From JAXHTH01 sp034211115 (GTDB lineage Bacteria > Planctomycetota > Phycisphaerae > Phycisphaerales > SM1A02): a DNA stretch of 11,147 bases. This document shows, one piece after another, positions 1 to 11,146 of this stretch (positions within the stretch are counted from its first letter, which is position 1; each line of letters starts with the position of its first letter). The notes beneath the pieces were generated by a model. The model was not told the DNA's origin, did no database searches, and was given only the letters and a program-made list of their open reading frames with translations. The position numbers and the translations under genes are program-made. The stretch spans positions 1 through 11,147 of the forward strand of contig JAXHTH010000044.1 in the NCBI GenBank assembly GCA_034211115.1, read 5' to 3'.

Positions 1-508
1 GGACCGGCGCCATCACGTAATCCCGGAAACGAATCAGATCCCATCGCGGCACGGGCGTCCGTGAGAGGCTGGGCCGCTGATCCGAGCTGTAGCAATCGCG
101 AACGGTGTCGGCCGCGATGTCAGCGACGAGACCGGCGATCAGATCCTCGGCTTCACCGAGCACGAAATGTGGGATCTCGGGGAACTGCTCGGATCCGGTT
201 GTGAAGAGCGGCCCACCCGCGACGACGGGCTTCCCCTTTCCGGCACAGCGAGCGGCAATGGTGTGGCACGAGTCCGTATGGACGATCATGCCTGAGAGGA
301 AAACCCAGTCCGCCCACTCGATATCCGAGTCGTGGAGGTTCGTCACGTCCAGGTCGACGAGCCTCAGATCCCAGTCCGGCGGCAGCATCGCCGCGACCGT
401 GAGCAGTCCCAGTGGCGGAAACGCCGCCGTCCGTGATGCGAGCCGAAGCACATGCCGGAAGCTCCAGAAAGTCGTTGGCGTCTCTGGAGAGACAAGGAGG
501 ATGTTCAT
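1..508 (-). CDS. B12-binding-domain radical SAM-type protein, N-terminal part (runs off left edge)
   Basis: The minus-strand frame from the ATG at 506-508 stays open for 169 codons to the window edge and begins MNILLVSPETPTTFWSF. The visible part looks like the cobalamin-binding Rossmann domain that precedes a radical SAM core in many anaerobic-type enzymes, including the hopanoid methylase-like group. It shows FPPLGLLTVAAMLP at about residues 30-43, DLRLVDLDV just after it, a GMIVHTDS strand-turn, VVAGGPLF followed by a conserved-looking FVLGEAEDLI, and then TPVPRWDLI, which in this family comes just before the radical SAM domain. The CxxxCxxC cluster motif would lie beyond the edge and is not seen. 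I see no DxHxxG cobalamin-ligand motif in the visible part, which many radical SAM B12 proteins also lack. The start has no clear Shine-Dalgarno sequence, but I found no in-frame start in the 40 bases upstream. The substrate cannot be told. Confidence 0.82.
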   Translation of the reverse strand, partial: MNILLVSPETPTTFWSFRHVLRLASRTAAFPPLGLLTVAAMLPPDWDLRLVDLDVTNLHDSDIEWADWVFLSGMIVHTDSCHTIAARCAGKGKPVVAGGPLFTTGSEQFPEIPHFVLGEAEDLIAGLVADIAADTVRDCYSSDQRPSLSRTPVPRWDLIRFRDYVMAPV

Positions 509-957
509 ACCGCGTACCAGTCGAAGGCGCTGATTCTCCGAACACGGGCGTCACACCAGGTCGGAGACGGCCTGATCGTGTGAGCGATTCGCCGCGGCGG
601 CGACTCCGCGACATGCTATGCTACGCTCCGCCGGCGATGCGAGCATCGGGCATTACCTGGCCGGTAACCCCGGTTCCAATGCCACCTCCGGAACCAGTCA
701 ATCCCCGAGCAACACATCATGACGGCGACCAGCCGCTGCGTCCGCACCCCCACGATTGCGGCCAGACGGTCATTGCTCGTGTGACACTTGCCTGGGGCGA
801 CTTCCAAGCGACAAAGCGATCAGCAGATTCGCACGATTCCGAGAACGAAGCTCAGTAGCAGCGCGGTCACCGTCGCCGACAGCGGAATTATGGAGTTTGT
901 CGACGCTGCGGTTTTGTACTCCGGCCCGCTCGATTCGGATGAGTGAACGGCGAGAAT
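509..957. other. Intergenic stretch without a supported gene
   Basis: About 450 bases separate the radical SAM-type gene from the end of cheB. Short open frames exist on both strands, but none has a recognisable domain, a ribosome binding site or a plausible protein composition. A small perfect inverted repeat (cgatgc/gcatcg) sits at 635-648, with no T run on either side. I see no tRNA, no CRISPR repeats and no transposase remnant. A promoter for the radical SAM-type gene presumably lies near the low-coordinate end, but I cannot point to convincing -35 and -10 boxes. Confidence 0.55.
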
Positions 958-1587
958 TCATCGCGAGCGGGGATTCGAGGTGGACGCCGGTGGCGAGAGG
1001 GAGTGCACGGAGGACGCGCGGGCATCGCCGGTGAGGCTGCGGATCGACTGTGCGATCTGGTCGAGAGGGAGGCTTGCCGCGGTCAGCGCCTGCTCGGTGA
1101 CGGCCTTGGGCATGCCGTAGACGACGCAGGATTCCTCGTTCCGGGCCAGGAGCACGGCGCCGGCGTCAGGCAGGACCCGGCCGCCCTCCAGGCCGTCGTT
1201 GCCCATGCCGGTGAGGACGATGGAAGGCACGCAAGGGCCGATCGCCTCCGCCGCCGAACGGAAGAGGACATCGACGCAGGGCCGGTACGGGGCGTCGGGC
1301 GGATCGTCGTTGATGAGCAGTTCCCAGCGGGCCGGGCCGAGTCGTTTGATGTGAATCTGCTTGCCGCCCTCGGCCACGCAGACGGCGCGGCGCTGCAGGG
1401 GCATCTGATCGGCGGCATGATGGACGGGCAGGTTGCACATCTGCGCCAGGCGCTTGGCCATCGAGGCCGTGAACACCCCCGGCATGTGCTGGGCGATCAC
1501 CATCGGCGTGCTCAGGTTCTCGGGCAGGGCGGCGAGGATCGTCTCCAGCACCGGCGGCCCGCCCGTGCTCGAGCCGATGCAGATCAC
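958..1587 (-). CDS. Methylesterase-domain half of broken cheB
   Basis: This frame holds the CheB catalytic domain almost complete. The catalytic triad residues of the family are all present: the serine in GSSTGG near the start, the histidine in IAQHMPG, and the aspartate in LTGMGNDGLEG. The C-terminal LPLDQIAQSI is typical of the family's last helix, followed by a short serine-rich tail. The frame is open to about 1655, where a TGA closes it, so homology extends upstream of the GTG at 1585-1587 through FRPGQFDV. I see no Shine-Dalgarno sequence that would suggest independent translation. It is best read as the 3' part of the damaged cheB rather than a free-standing methylesterase, although a solo catalytic domain could in principle be active because the receiver normally inhibits it. 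Confidence 0.62.
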   Translation of the reverse strand: MICIGSSTGGPPVLETILAALPENLSTPMVIAQHMPGVFTASMAKRLAQMCNLPVHHAADQMPLQRRAVCVAEGGKQIHIKRLGPARWELLINDDPPDAPYRPCVDVLFRSAAEAIGPCVPSIVLTGMGNDGLEGGRVLPDAGAVLLARNEESCVVYGMPKAVTEQALTAASLPLDQIAQSIRSLTGDARASSVHSLSPPASTSNPRSR

Positions 1588-1939
1588 GTCGAACTGCCCG
1601 GGGCGAAAGGCGGGAACCTCCGCGGCTCGAGACGGCCGCGGCGCCGAAGCTCAGGGCGCGCAGCGCCGCGTGCGAGCCTTCGGTGGTCAGCGAGGAGAGC
1701 ATGAGCACCTGCGTGGGGCAGTCGCGCATGATGCGGCGGAGGGCGGTCAGGCCGTCCATGACCGGCATCTCCACGTCGAGGGTGACCACGTCCGGCTCGA
1801 GTTTGGCCACCAGTTCGACGGCTTCCCTGCCGTTGCGCGCGGTGGCCAGGACCTCGATGTCCGGGTCCGAGGTCAGCATCTGCGTAATTGCGCGCCGCAT
1901 GAACGCCGAATCATCCACCACCACCACGCGCACACTCAT
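1166..1939 (-). CDS. Receiver-domain half of broken cheB (out-of-frame tail)
   Basis: This frame begins MSVRVVVVDDSAFMRRAI, a typical CheB receiver start. The acidic pair is D9-D10, the phospho-acceptor is D55 in VVTLDVEMPVMDG, and SSL at about residues 82-84 is the switch serine region. Homology stops at about residue 103. The remaining roughly 150 residues are a shifted reading of the methylesterase domain, arginine- and proline-rich, and unlikely to be a real domain. If translated, the product would be a receiver without its conserved lysine and last helix, so probably not functional. Start choice: a GGGAG at 1940-1944 touches the ATG at 1939, which is too close. The in-frame GTG at 1931-1933 has a normal six-base spacing and gives MRVVVVDDS, so it may be the true start. 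Confidence 0.6.
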   Translation of the reverse strand: MSVRVVVVDDSAFMRRAITQMLTSDPDIEVLATARNGREAVELVAKLEPDVVTLDVEMPVMDGLTALRRIMRDCPTQVLMLSSLTTEGSHAALRALSFGAAAVSSRGGSRLSPRAVRRDLHRLEHGRAAGAGDDPRRPAREPEHADGDRPAHAGGVHGLDGQAPGADVQPARPSCRRSDAPAAPRRLRGRGRQADSHQTTRPGPLGTAHQRRSARRPVPALRRCPLPFGGGGDRPLRAFHRPHRHGQRRPGGRPGPA

Positions 1940-2443
1940 CTCCCTGCTTGCCGCGACGCGTACATCTCAGGCCGCCGCGGCGAGGTTGGACGCGATCTCG
2001 GGCGTGCCTCGCCCCGGGGTTGCCGACGGGCCGCTGGTCATCTTCAGCGTTGTCCGTCTTGTCCGGTCCTGACCGCCCTTGTCGCGGCGATGCGCAGGCT
2101 CATCACGATCCTCAATGTCATGATCACGGACAATCAGCCGTGGAATCGCACCACCAATGCTTGACAGCCAGGACAGTCGCTACCGTTTCGCGTCGCGGCA
2201 TCGACGTGCTGCAAAACGAGAATCGGCCTTGACGAGAGCGCCAAGGCCGTTCTGCGTACTTCGGGCTCCGCCGCGGGTTTCGGGGGCGAAACAGGGCGCG
2301 CACCTGGAAGCTGTTTTGAAGAGATCACATTTCCGGAGGAGACGCCAGAACAGAGATCGAAGTGTGGGTCGATACTGGTGCTCCGCATCGCTTGGGGATC
2401 GGCCTGGGACTCACTGGTCCATCCGTTGAGCGCATTGATCACG
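1940..2443. other. Intergenic stretch between metal operon and cheB, without a supported gene
   Basis: About 500 bases lie between the end of the metal-resistance operon and the start of cheB. A 102-codon minus-strand frame (2134-2442, GTG start) exists but has no recognisable domain and a composition typical of chance frames. Another minus-strand frame ends with a TGA at about 1969-1971 and likewise shows no family resemblance. The one feature I can support is the hairpin at 2224-2249, described separately. The regulatory region of cheB should be here but shows no obvious sigma-70 or sigma-28 boxes. Confidence 0.5.
2211..2249 (-). terminator. Candidate intrinsic terminator of the metal-efflux operon
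   Basis: Read on the minus strand, CGGCCTTGGCG and CGTCAAGGCCG can pair into an 11-base-pair stem with one G-U wobble and a four-base loop (CTCT). Six bases after the stem comes a short TTTT in ATTCTCGTTTTGC. It lies about 195 bases past the stop of the last operon gene and upstream of cheB, so the position suits an operon terminator. The T run is short and slightly displaced, so termination may be weak, and the hairpin could have another role. Confidence 0.45.
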
Positions 2444-3495
2444 TCAGTCCTGTTTCACCTTCGCGAGGTACTTCTGCGGGTCTTCTCGGAACGTCGGGAA
2501 GCAGCCGCCACAGCAGAATCGGACGAGCTGCGTGCCCGCGACCAGTTCGACCGGCTCGCCCATTGAGCCGAGCTTGCCGCCTGAGACGACGCAGGTGTCC
2601 AGCGGATACGTGTCTCGCTGGGCATCGGCGTACGCCTTGTCGATCTTCGCCATGTACTTTTCCGGCTCTGCCTCGAACTTCCTGATGCAGCTCGCGCAGC
2701 AGAACCGGACGAGCCGATTGCCATACACGTAGTCCACCGGATCGCCCATCGAGCCGAGTTGGGCGTCGGTCACGACGCATGTGGTGAGCGGATAGGTTTT
2801 GGTCTGCTGCTCGATGATCTTCTGATCCAGCGCCTTGAAGAACTTGGCCGGATCAGCCTTGAACTTGGGCTGGCAGCCGGCGCAGCAGAACCGGACGAGG
2901 CGATTGTTGTGGACAAGATTCACGGGATCGCCCATCGAGCCGAGCTTGCCGCCTGCGACGATGCATGTGTCGATCGGGTAGTGCATGAGCCGGGCCTCGA
3001 CGATCTTCTCGTCGATCTTGCCCATGTACTGCTCCTGATCCGCTTCGAACCTGTCCACGCAGGCAGCGCAACAGAAGCGGACCTCTCGTCCGTCGTAGTG
3101 CTTTATGACAGGATCTCCCATCGAGCCGAGCTGCTCGCCGGACACGATGCACGTGTCCAGCGGATACGGGAACGATGCCGCCGCGGGCTGTGTCGTCCCG
3201 GATTCGGCGTGCGTCTTCTGAGGCGCGTGGCCAGCCTCTTCGCCGCGCATCGCCATGGCGACAAACCCGTCCTTGCGTGCATCATCCCATGCGAGAAACG
3301 CCTCGGTACAGCCGGGGCAGCAGAACCCGATCGTGTGTTCCTTGTACTCGATGACGCCCGCGGATAGAACGATCGATTCTCCGCTGATCGGACACGTCGT
3401 GTTGATGGGTTGATCCTGAGGCGCTGTCGTCCGGGCGAGACTTCCGAACGCGAGCCAGGCAGTGGCGATCAGTGCGGTCATGATGATAGAGAGCT

Positions 3496-3499
<4 letters not shown>
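2444..3499 (-). CDS. Exported protein with five cysteine-rich YHS/TRASH-like metal-binding units
   Basis: This 351-residue protein is last in the efflux operon. Its ATG overlaps the TGA of cusA by four bases (ATGA, 3496-3499), and AGAAGGAG at 3507-3514 is a strong ribosome binding site seven bases away, which fixes the start. Residues 1 to about 22 form a signal peptide (MKLSIIMTALIATAWLAFGS), so it acts in the periplasm or at the envelope. Five units follow. The first is divergent, with C36 in TCPISG and C60, C61, C64 in FCCPGC. The other four start at residues 112, 174, 236 and 298, each with YP(L/I)xTC(I/V)V, LGSMG(D/E)PV and VRFCC(A/G)xC, and the first three of these end in a KID/ALD motif. 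The four-cysteine CxxxG...FCCxxC pattern resembles YHS and TRASH-type metal-binding domains. From context it probably binds soft metals in the periplasm, as a sponge or a donor to the CusBA pump. This is an inference; no exact family is certain. Confidence 0.85.
2447..3166 (-). repeat. Four tandem coding repeats with exact 186-base period
   Basis: The repeats cover 2981-3166, 2795-2980, 2609-2794 and 2447-2608 (the last truncated by the gene end). They are also visible at DNA level: the segment ccca(t)cgagccgag or a near copy recurs at 3117, 2931, 2745 and 2559, exactly 186 bases apart. The spacing is kept to the base while the linker codons differ. This indicates duplication within the gene, followed by divergence under selection on the cysteine motif and the GSMG(D/E)PV loop. 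Confidence 0.9.
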
Positions 3500-7306
<3,807 letters not shown>

Positions 7307-7314
<8 letters not shown>

Positions 7315-9337
7315 GGTCGTGCCCCTCGTTCGGCTGGGTGGACGCCGGCGTCGCGTCCAGTGGCGGGAAAGCCGACCGAATCTCACCGCAGCGGAGCATT
7401 GATGCCCCGAAGTATGGGTTGTTGATCGTCCTGCCGCGCTGGAGCCACTCGGCGCCCCTGTTATCGAACGCCATCGGGCAGTAGGCGACATGCCACGTTT
7501 CGCTGCCGTGATGCCCGAAGGTCTTCTGCAGCGTAATCACCGCATCGCTCATGCGCTCGAAGCGGGAACGGGCGTCGTCGATGGTGGTCACCGGCCGATC
7601 GAGGCGAAGGCGAGCGGCCGCGCGTCGCCAACGGCCGAGCGGCTCACCGACGAGGCCGACTTCCTCCACGAAGCCGACCGCGTTCTCCAGGTCCGAAGCA
7701 GCCTGGACGAAGCCACCGAGATCGTCGGACGCGAGTGACTCCTGCGCATCGAGGTACGCCGCGTAGATCGGCTTGAGGCTGTGAATGAACGAGTCGGGCA
7801 CGGATGCGCGCTCGCCGCTGCGTGGCGTTCCGGTGTTCGCGTGATCGTGACCGCCGCCGGCGCCGCCGCCCGGCATCATCATGCTCGGCTTCGCCACGAT
7901 CTGCATGGCGCTGTCGATCCGGAACGCGCCGTGCACGACGACCTCCTCGCCTTCCCGAAGGCCGTCCTCGATGATGTAGAAGTCGCCGGCGCGCGGCCCC
8001 AGGGTGACGATGCGACCCTCGTACGTGGGCTTTTCGGTTCCGGCGACCTTGACATAGACGATTGCCCGCTTACCCGTCTGGAGCACCGCGGTCCGGGGAA
8101 CAACCAGCGGTTCCTCGACAGTCGCCGGATCGCCGACCACGCCGAGCGATTCGGCGGGAACCAGGTCCATGCCGCATATATCGCACTGGCCCGGACCGTC
8201 CTTCACGACGGTCGGATGCATCGGGCTGACCCAGCGCCCCGCGAGTTCATCCGAGACCACGGCACCCCCCGAGGCCACGCGGGGGCGCACGATCGCGGTC
8301 GAGAACATGCCGGGTTTGAGTGACCGATCGCGGTTCTCCACGGCAACGCGTACAGCGGCAGTCCGTGTCCGCTGATCTATGAGCGGTTCGATGAATGCGA
8401 TGCGCCCTTCGAACACCTCGCCCGGGTGCGCTTCGACGGTGAACGTCACCGCCTGCCCCCACCTCAGGAGCGGCAACTGGGATTCGTACGCTTCCATGTC
8501 GAGCCAGAGGCGCGACAGGTCTGCGACGGTCGCGATGGGCGAACCGGTCTCGACGTAGTCGCCCTCGCGCGCCGCCAGATGCGTGACGATGCCGCTGATC
8601 GGCGAGTACACGGTCAGACGATCGCTGGTGGCGTCACCGGCCTCAGCCTTGGCGATCTGCTCTTCGGTCAGTCCGAACAGCCGGAGCTTCTCGCGCGCCG
8701 CTTCGAGCGTCTGTCGCGTGGATGTCCGGACGAAGTCGCTGGTCGTCGTGCTTTGGTCGAGCGCCACGCGCGCCTGGTGAAGCTCTTCGAACGCCGCCAG
8801 CAACTGCGGACTGTACATCTCGGCCACGTGATCGCCCTTGGCGACCGGAACGCCGACGTAGTTCACGAAGAGGCGATCGAGGCGGCCCGGGAAGTACGCC
8901 GTGATGCGCGCCACTGACGTCTCGTCATAGGTGATCTTGCCGAAGAGGCGGACATCAGCCGTCGGAAAGAAACGGCCGACCTTCGCCGTCTCGATCTGGC
9001 TGAGCTTGACCGCAGCCTCGGAGAGCACCAGCCGGTTCTCGTTTCCTTCACCGCCTTCATCCGTCACGGGAATCAGGTTCATGAAGCAGATCGGGCACTT
9101 GGCGTCCGGATCCGGCAGACGCACCGACGGGTGCATGGAGCATGTGTACATCCGCGTCTCGCCGTCTTCCGACGTCGGCTGAACAGTCGTAGTCTCGTCT
9201 GTCGGCTCAGGCGCGGGGCGACCGAGCCGGTAGCCGAACATGAGCGCTGCGAGGATGAGAAGAACGGCGACGAGTGCAGCCGTGTGCTTCCAGACGGTGC
9301 TCGCAGCGCGCTGGAGGAACTTGAGGAATCGATTCAT
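7307..9337 (-). CDS. cusB: CusB-type periplasmic adaptor with two heavy-metal-binding modules and a C-terminal DUF3347-like domain
   Basis: This membrane-fusion protein joins the RND pump to the outer-membrane channel and, in the Cus family, hands over metal. It is 676 residues long against about 400 for E. coli CusB. One membrane anchor lies at residues 18-36. Heavy-metal-binding module 1 is at 64-90 (YTCSMHP, then CPICFMNLIP). The adaptor body with its barrel-sandwich and helical hairpin spans about 100-350. Module 2 is at 369-394 (WVSPMHP, then CDICGMDLVP); here the first cysteine of the usual YTCPMHP is a serine. The membrane-proximal part runs 405-480. A Met/His linker, SMMMPGGGAGGGHDHA, is at 485-500. 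The last part, 515-655, is DUF3347-like: YCPMAFDN...GAEWL...NNPYFGASMLRCG with C620 and C650. The protein ends in EGHDHE. The start overlaps the preceding stop as ATGA (9334-9337), with GGAGGG upstream. Soft-metal binding is strongly indicated. Confidence 0.94.
7322..7327 (-). promoter_or_regulatory. Ribosome binding site of cusA
   Basis: GAGGGG on the minus strand, seven bases before the ATG at 7314 and inside the end of cusB. It supports this start over the much longer upstream extension of the open frame, which is only a shadow of cusB. Confidence 0.75.
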
Positions 9338-10758
9338 GGCGTCTCGCCCTCCGTGCGGGAGGTGTCGTCGAGTTCAGTTGGCGGCATGCCGACGAGTTGT
9401 TCAATTCGCGCGGCGGACGTCGCGCGATCAACGAGCGCGCGCTCGATGGCGAGTCGGAACTCGAGCAGTGTTCGCTGTGTGTCAACAAGGTCGAGGTAGT
9501 CGGACTGGCCCTGCTGGAAGCTGCCGAGCGATGCCTGAAGCGACTCCCTGGCCTTGGGAATCAACGTGTCGCGGTAGAGGGTGACGCGGCGGCGGGCATC
9601 CTCGTGCTCGAAGATCGCTTCCTGCAGCTCACTCGCCAGGCGGTTGTATGCTTCTTCGCGTCGGCCGGCCGCAGCCAGACGACGGGCAATAGCCTCGCGG
9701 ACCCCGGCATCGTACTTCTCGCGCCAGATCGGCAAGTTGACCGACAACGTGCCGAGCAGGGCATCGTCACCGTTCTCGTCGAGGCTGACGTCATTGCGCT
9801 CGCCGATCACGGTGTACGCGAGTCCAACGGTGAAGTCCGGGTAGCCGTCCTTCCGCGCGATCTCCGCGTTGATCCGCTCGCGCTCGATCTCCTCCTGCAG
9901 GGCGAGCAAATCGGGATTGCGCTCGGATAGCACCGCGAGGAGTGTCTCGTCATCGATCGAGACCTCGCGTTCCGATATCGCAGTCGGCCACGGGATCGGC
10001 GCGTCCGACGGGCGGTTCAACGCCGCGTTGAGCCGGGCCGTATGTGAATCCCGAAGATCCTGGAGTTGCCGAAGCCGATCCTCGAGCGTGCCGAGCTCGA
10101 CCTGGATCTTGATGATGTCCGGATGCCCGACGGCAGCCACGCGGTACCGTGTACGCGCCACCCGCTCGAACTGCTGGAGCAGCTCGATGTTGTCGCCTGT
10201 GATGTCGATCGACCGCTTGAGGAAGAAGAGCTCGTTGTAGGCACGCTCGACCCGAAGGAAGAGCGCGAGCCGAGCGGCCTCGAACCGCTCAAAGGCGGCG
10301 TTGGCATGGCGCGCTGCCGCGTCTTCTCGATCCTGGAGCGTTCCGAACCAGGGGAACGTCTGCGAGAGCGCCAGCGAGTGCTGCATGGGCCCGACGCGCG
10401 TCTCGACTTCGCCCAGGTAGTAGCCGTAGGTGAATCGCGGATCGGGCAACGCCCGGACCTGCGGCAGACGCTCGACGGCGGCTTTCCATTCCCGGAACAT
10501 GGCCTCGAGGCCGGGATTCTCCAGTGCCGCGTAACGGAGGTACTCCTCGAGCCGTGCATCGGCGTCGAGAACCGGAAGCGGCGCGGACTCGTTGCCCCGA
10601 CTTCGTGAAGGAGTCGAGACCTCGGCGCGCGCCGCCTGCGGGTGCCGCGGACGCTCGGCATCAAACGTGTCTGTAAAGGGGCTTCGGCTCGCGCATCCGG
10701 AGAGGATGGCGAGCATCAGCGCGCCGCCGGTCAGGAGGCGCATCGAGCTGCGCACCAT
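9334..10758 (-). CDS. TolC-family outer-membrane efflux lipoprotein (CusC-like role)
   Basis: This is the outer-membrane channel of the tripartite pump. With the start at 10758 it has 474 residues. MVRSSMRLLTGGALMLAILSGC is a lipoprotein signal with lipobox LSGC, giving C22 as the lipid-bearing first mature residue. The rest is mostly long amphipathic helices, as in the two OEP repeats of TolC/CusC. One helical pair includes RYRVAAVGHPDIIKIQVELG, and the second half includes the matching LGSFQQGQSDYLDLVDTQRT, with GNxxLLxL-like strands between. An in-frame ATG at 10776 would add six residues, but GGGAG at 10766-10770 stands seven bases before the 10758 ATG, so I prefer the shorter form. Its TGA overlaps the cusB start. 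Sequence identity to E. coli CusC looks low, so I give no symbol. The role follows from fold and operon position. Confidence 0.92.
   Translation of the reverse strand: MVRSSMRLLTGGALMLAILSGCASRSPFTDTFDAERPRHPQAARAEVSTPSRSRGNESAPLPVLDADARLEEYLRYAALENPGLEAMFREWKAAVERLPQVRALPDPRFTYGYYLGEVETRVGPMQHSLALSQTFPWFGTLQDREDAAARHANAAFERFEAARLALFLRVERAYNELFFLKRSIDITGDNIELLQQFERVARTRYRVAAVGHPDIIKIQVELGTLEDRLRQLQDLRDSHTARLNAALNRPSDAPIPWPTAISEREVSIDDETLLAVLSERNPDLLALQEEIERERINAEIARKDGYPDFTVGLAYTVIGERNDVSLDENGDDALLGTLSVNLPIWREKYDAGVREAIARRLAAAGRREEAYNRLASELQEAIFEHEDARRRVTLYRDTLIPKARESLQASLGSFQQGQSDYLDLVDTQRTLLEFRLAIERALVDRATSAARIEQLVGMPPTELDDTSRTEGETP
9347..9352 (-). promoter_or_regulatory. Ribosome binding site of cusB
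   Basis: GGAGGG on the minus strand, nine bases before the ATG at 9337 and inside the last codons of the outer-membrane channel gene. It is consistent with translational coupling across the ATGA overlap. Confidence 0.75.
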
Positions 10759-10765
10759 GCGATAA

Positions 10766-10770
10766 CTCCC
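10766..10770 (-). promoter_or_regulatory. Ribosome binding site that decides the start of the outer-membrane channel gene
   Basis: GGGAG on the minus strand, seven bases before the ATG at 10758. The upstream in-frame ATG at 10776 has no purine-rich stretch in front of it, so the lipoprotein is most likely to begin MVRSSMRLL. Confidence 0.65.
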
Positions 10771-10861
10771 ATGCAATCAAGGGTCAACGGTCGAGCGGGA
10801 AGATCGCGTCGTCAGGGATCAGCACGCGGTCAGCGCGCGGAATCCCTTCTGGAAATCCCGT
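10771..10861. other. Short gap between the Cys-rich gene and the efflux operon
   Basis: The gap of about 100 bases to the channel gene contains its ribosome binding site. A TTGACC at about 10784-10789 resembles a -35 box, but the matching -10 would fall at the start codon, so it is unlikely to be the promoter. I see no clear hairpin terminator, so read-through from the upstream gene is possible. Confidence 0.4.
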
Positions 10862-11146
10862 TCACGTTCTCCAGATGCACAGGAGTGCTTGAGTTTCGTT
10901 GTGGGTGCGAACGATCGCCGGGGACGCAGGAGGGATCTGCGATCGAACCGGCGCCGGCAGGTCGATCACAACGCCGATGAGCGTGACCAGGACCGGAGCG
11001 ATCTCGTTCCGATCAGTAGGCCGCGGCGCCTCCGGCGCCGGCTCGGAATCACGCGGCTCGACGCCGCAAAAACACTCGTGGCCGCCGGTTCTGCCGCACC
11101 GCATCTCGCGGACGGTCTCGCCGCAGCATGTCGTCTTCTCAACGAG
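10862..11146 (-). CDS. Cysteine-rich hypothetical protein, C-terminal part (runs off right edge)
   Basis: The minus-strand frame ending at the stop at 10862 is open to the window edge and gives 94 residues with no start that must be used; an internal ATG lies at 11104. The visible part has a cysteine cluster (TTCCGETVREMRCG, then HECFCG), a proline/glutamate-rich segment, one modestly hydrophobic stretch (IAPVLVTLIGVVIDLPAPV) and a final THNETQALLCIWRT. I do not recognise a family with certainty. The Cys motifs and the position 103 bases upstream of the efflux genes suggest a small exported or membrane-associated protein linked to metal handling, and the LLCxWRT ending seems characteristic rather than random. 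It could be the first gene of the same operon. A chance frame is possible but less likely, given the cysteine cluster. Confidence 0.55.
   Translation of the reverse strand, partial: LVEKTTCCGETVREMRCGRTGGHECFCGVEPRDSEPAPEAPRPTDRNEIAPVLVTLIGVVIDLPAPVRSQIPPASPAIVRTHNETQALLCIWRT

Larger units (their letters stand above)
958..1939 (-). pseudogene. cheB: cheB, chemotaxis response regulator / protein-glutamate methylesterase, broken by internal deletion and frameshift
   Basis: CheB removes methyl groups from chemoreceptors (and deamidates receptor glutamines) in the cytoplasm, activated by phosphorylation of its receiver domain by CheA. Here the N-terminal receiver is read in one frame from 1939 to about 1630, and the C-terminal methylesterase in another frame from about 1650 to the TGA at 958-960. 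The receiver fades out after LRALSFGAAAV, exactly where the next conserved element, the strand with the invariant Lys-Pro, should come. The methylesterase frame resumes with a short linker ending FRPGQFDVICIGSSTGG. The receiver end and most of the usual linker therefore seem to be missing, which is more than a one-base slip. Both remaining domains keep their key residues. No cheA, cheR, cheW or receptor gene is in the window. A sequencing or assembly error in this GC-rich spot is the main alternative. Confidence 0.8.

Noticed and set aside
105..533. Plus-strand open frame of 142 codons at the left edge, and the minus-strand frame 153-614
   Set aside because: The third frame, minus strand from 508, gives an unmistakable B12-binding domain sequence; these two are shadows of it.
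635..648. Perfect small inverted repeat cgatgc/gcatcg
   Set aside because: Only six base pairs, no T run on either side, and such palindromes are frequent in GC-rich DNA.
820..957. Minus-strand frame right after the cheB stop that encodes a hydrophobic helix (about 20 residues rich in Leu, Val and Ile)
   Set aside because: It has no ATG, only GTG codons within the hydrophobic stretch, and no ribosome binding site. It could be read-through of cheB, but nothing supports that.
943..1704. Plus-strand open frame of 253 codons opposite cheB
   Set aside because: Antisense to the CheB methylesterase domain, whose catalytic motifs are clear on the minus strand.
2134..2442. Minus-strand open frame starting with GTG one base after the end of the repeat protein gene
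   Set aside because: Its position would suit an overlapping operon gene, but it has no Shine-Dalgarno of its own that I can see, no domain, and it runs across the candidate terminator.
10759..10776. Upstream ATG at 10776 as the start of the outer-membrane channel
   Set aside because: No ribosome binding site precedes it, whereas GGGAG is well placed for the ATG at 10758.
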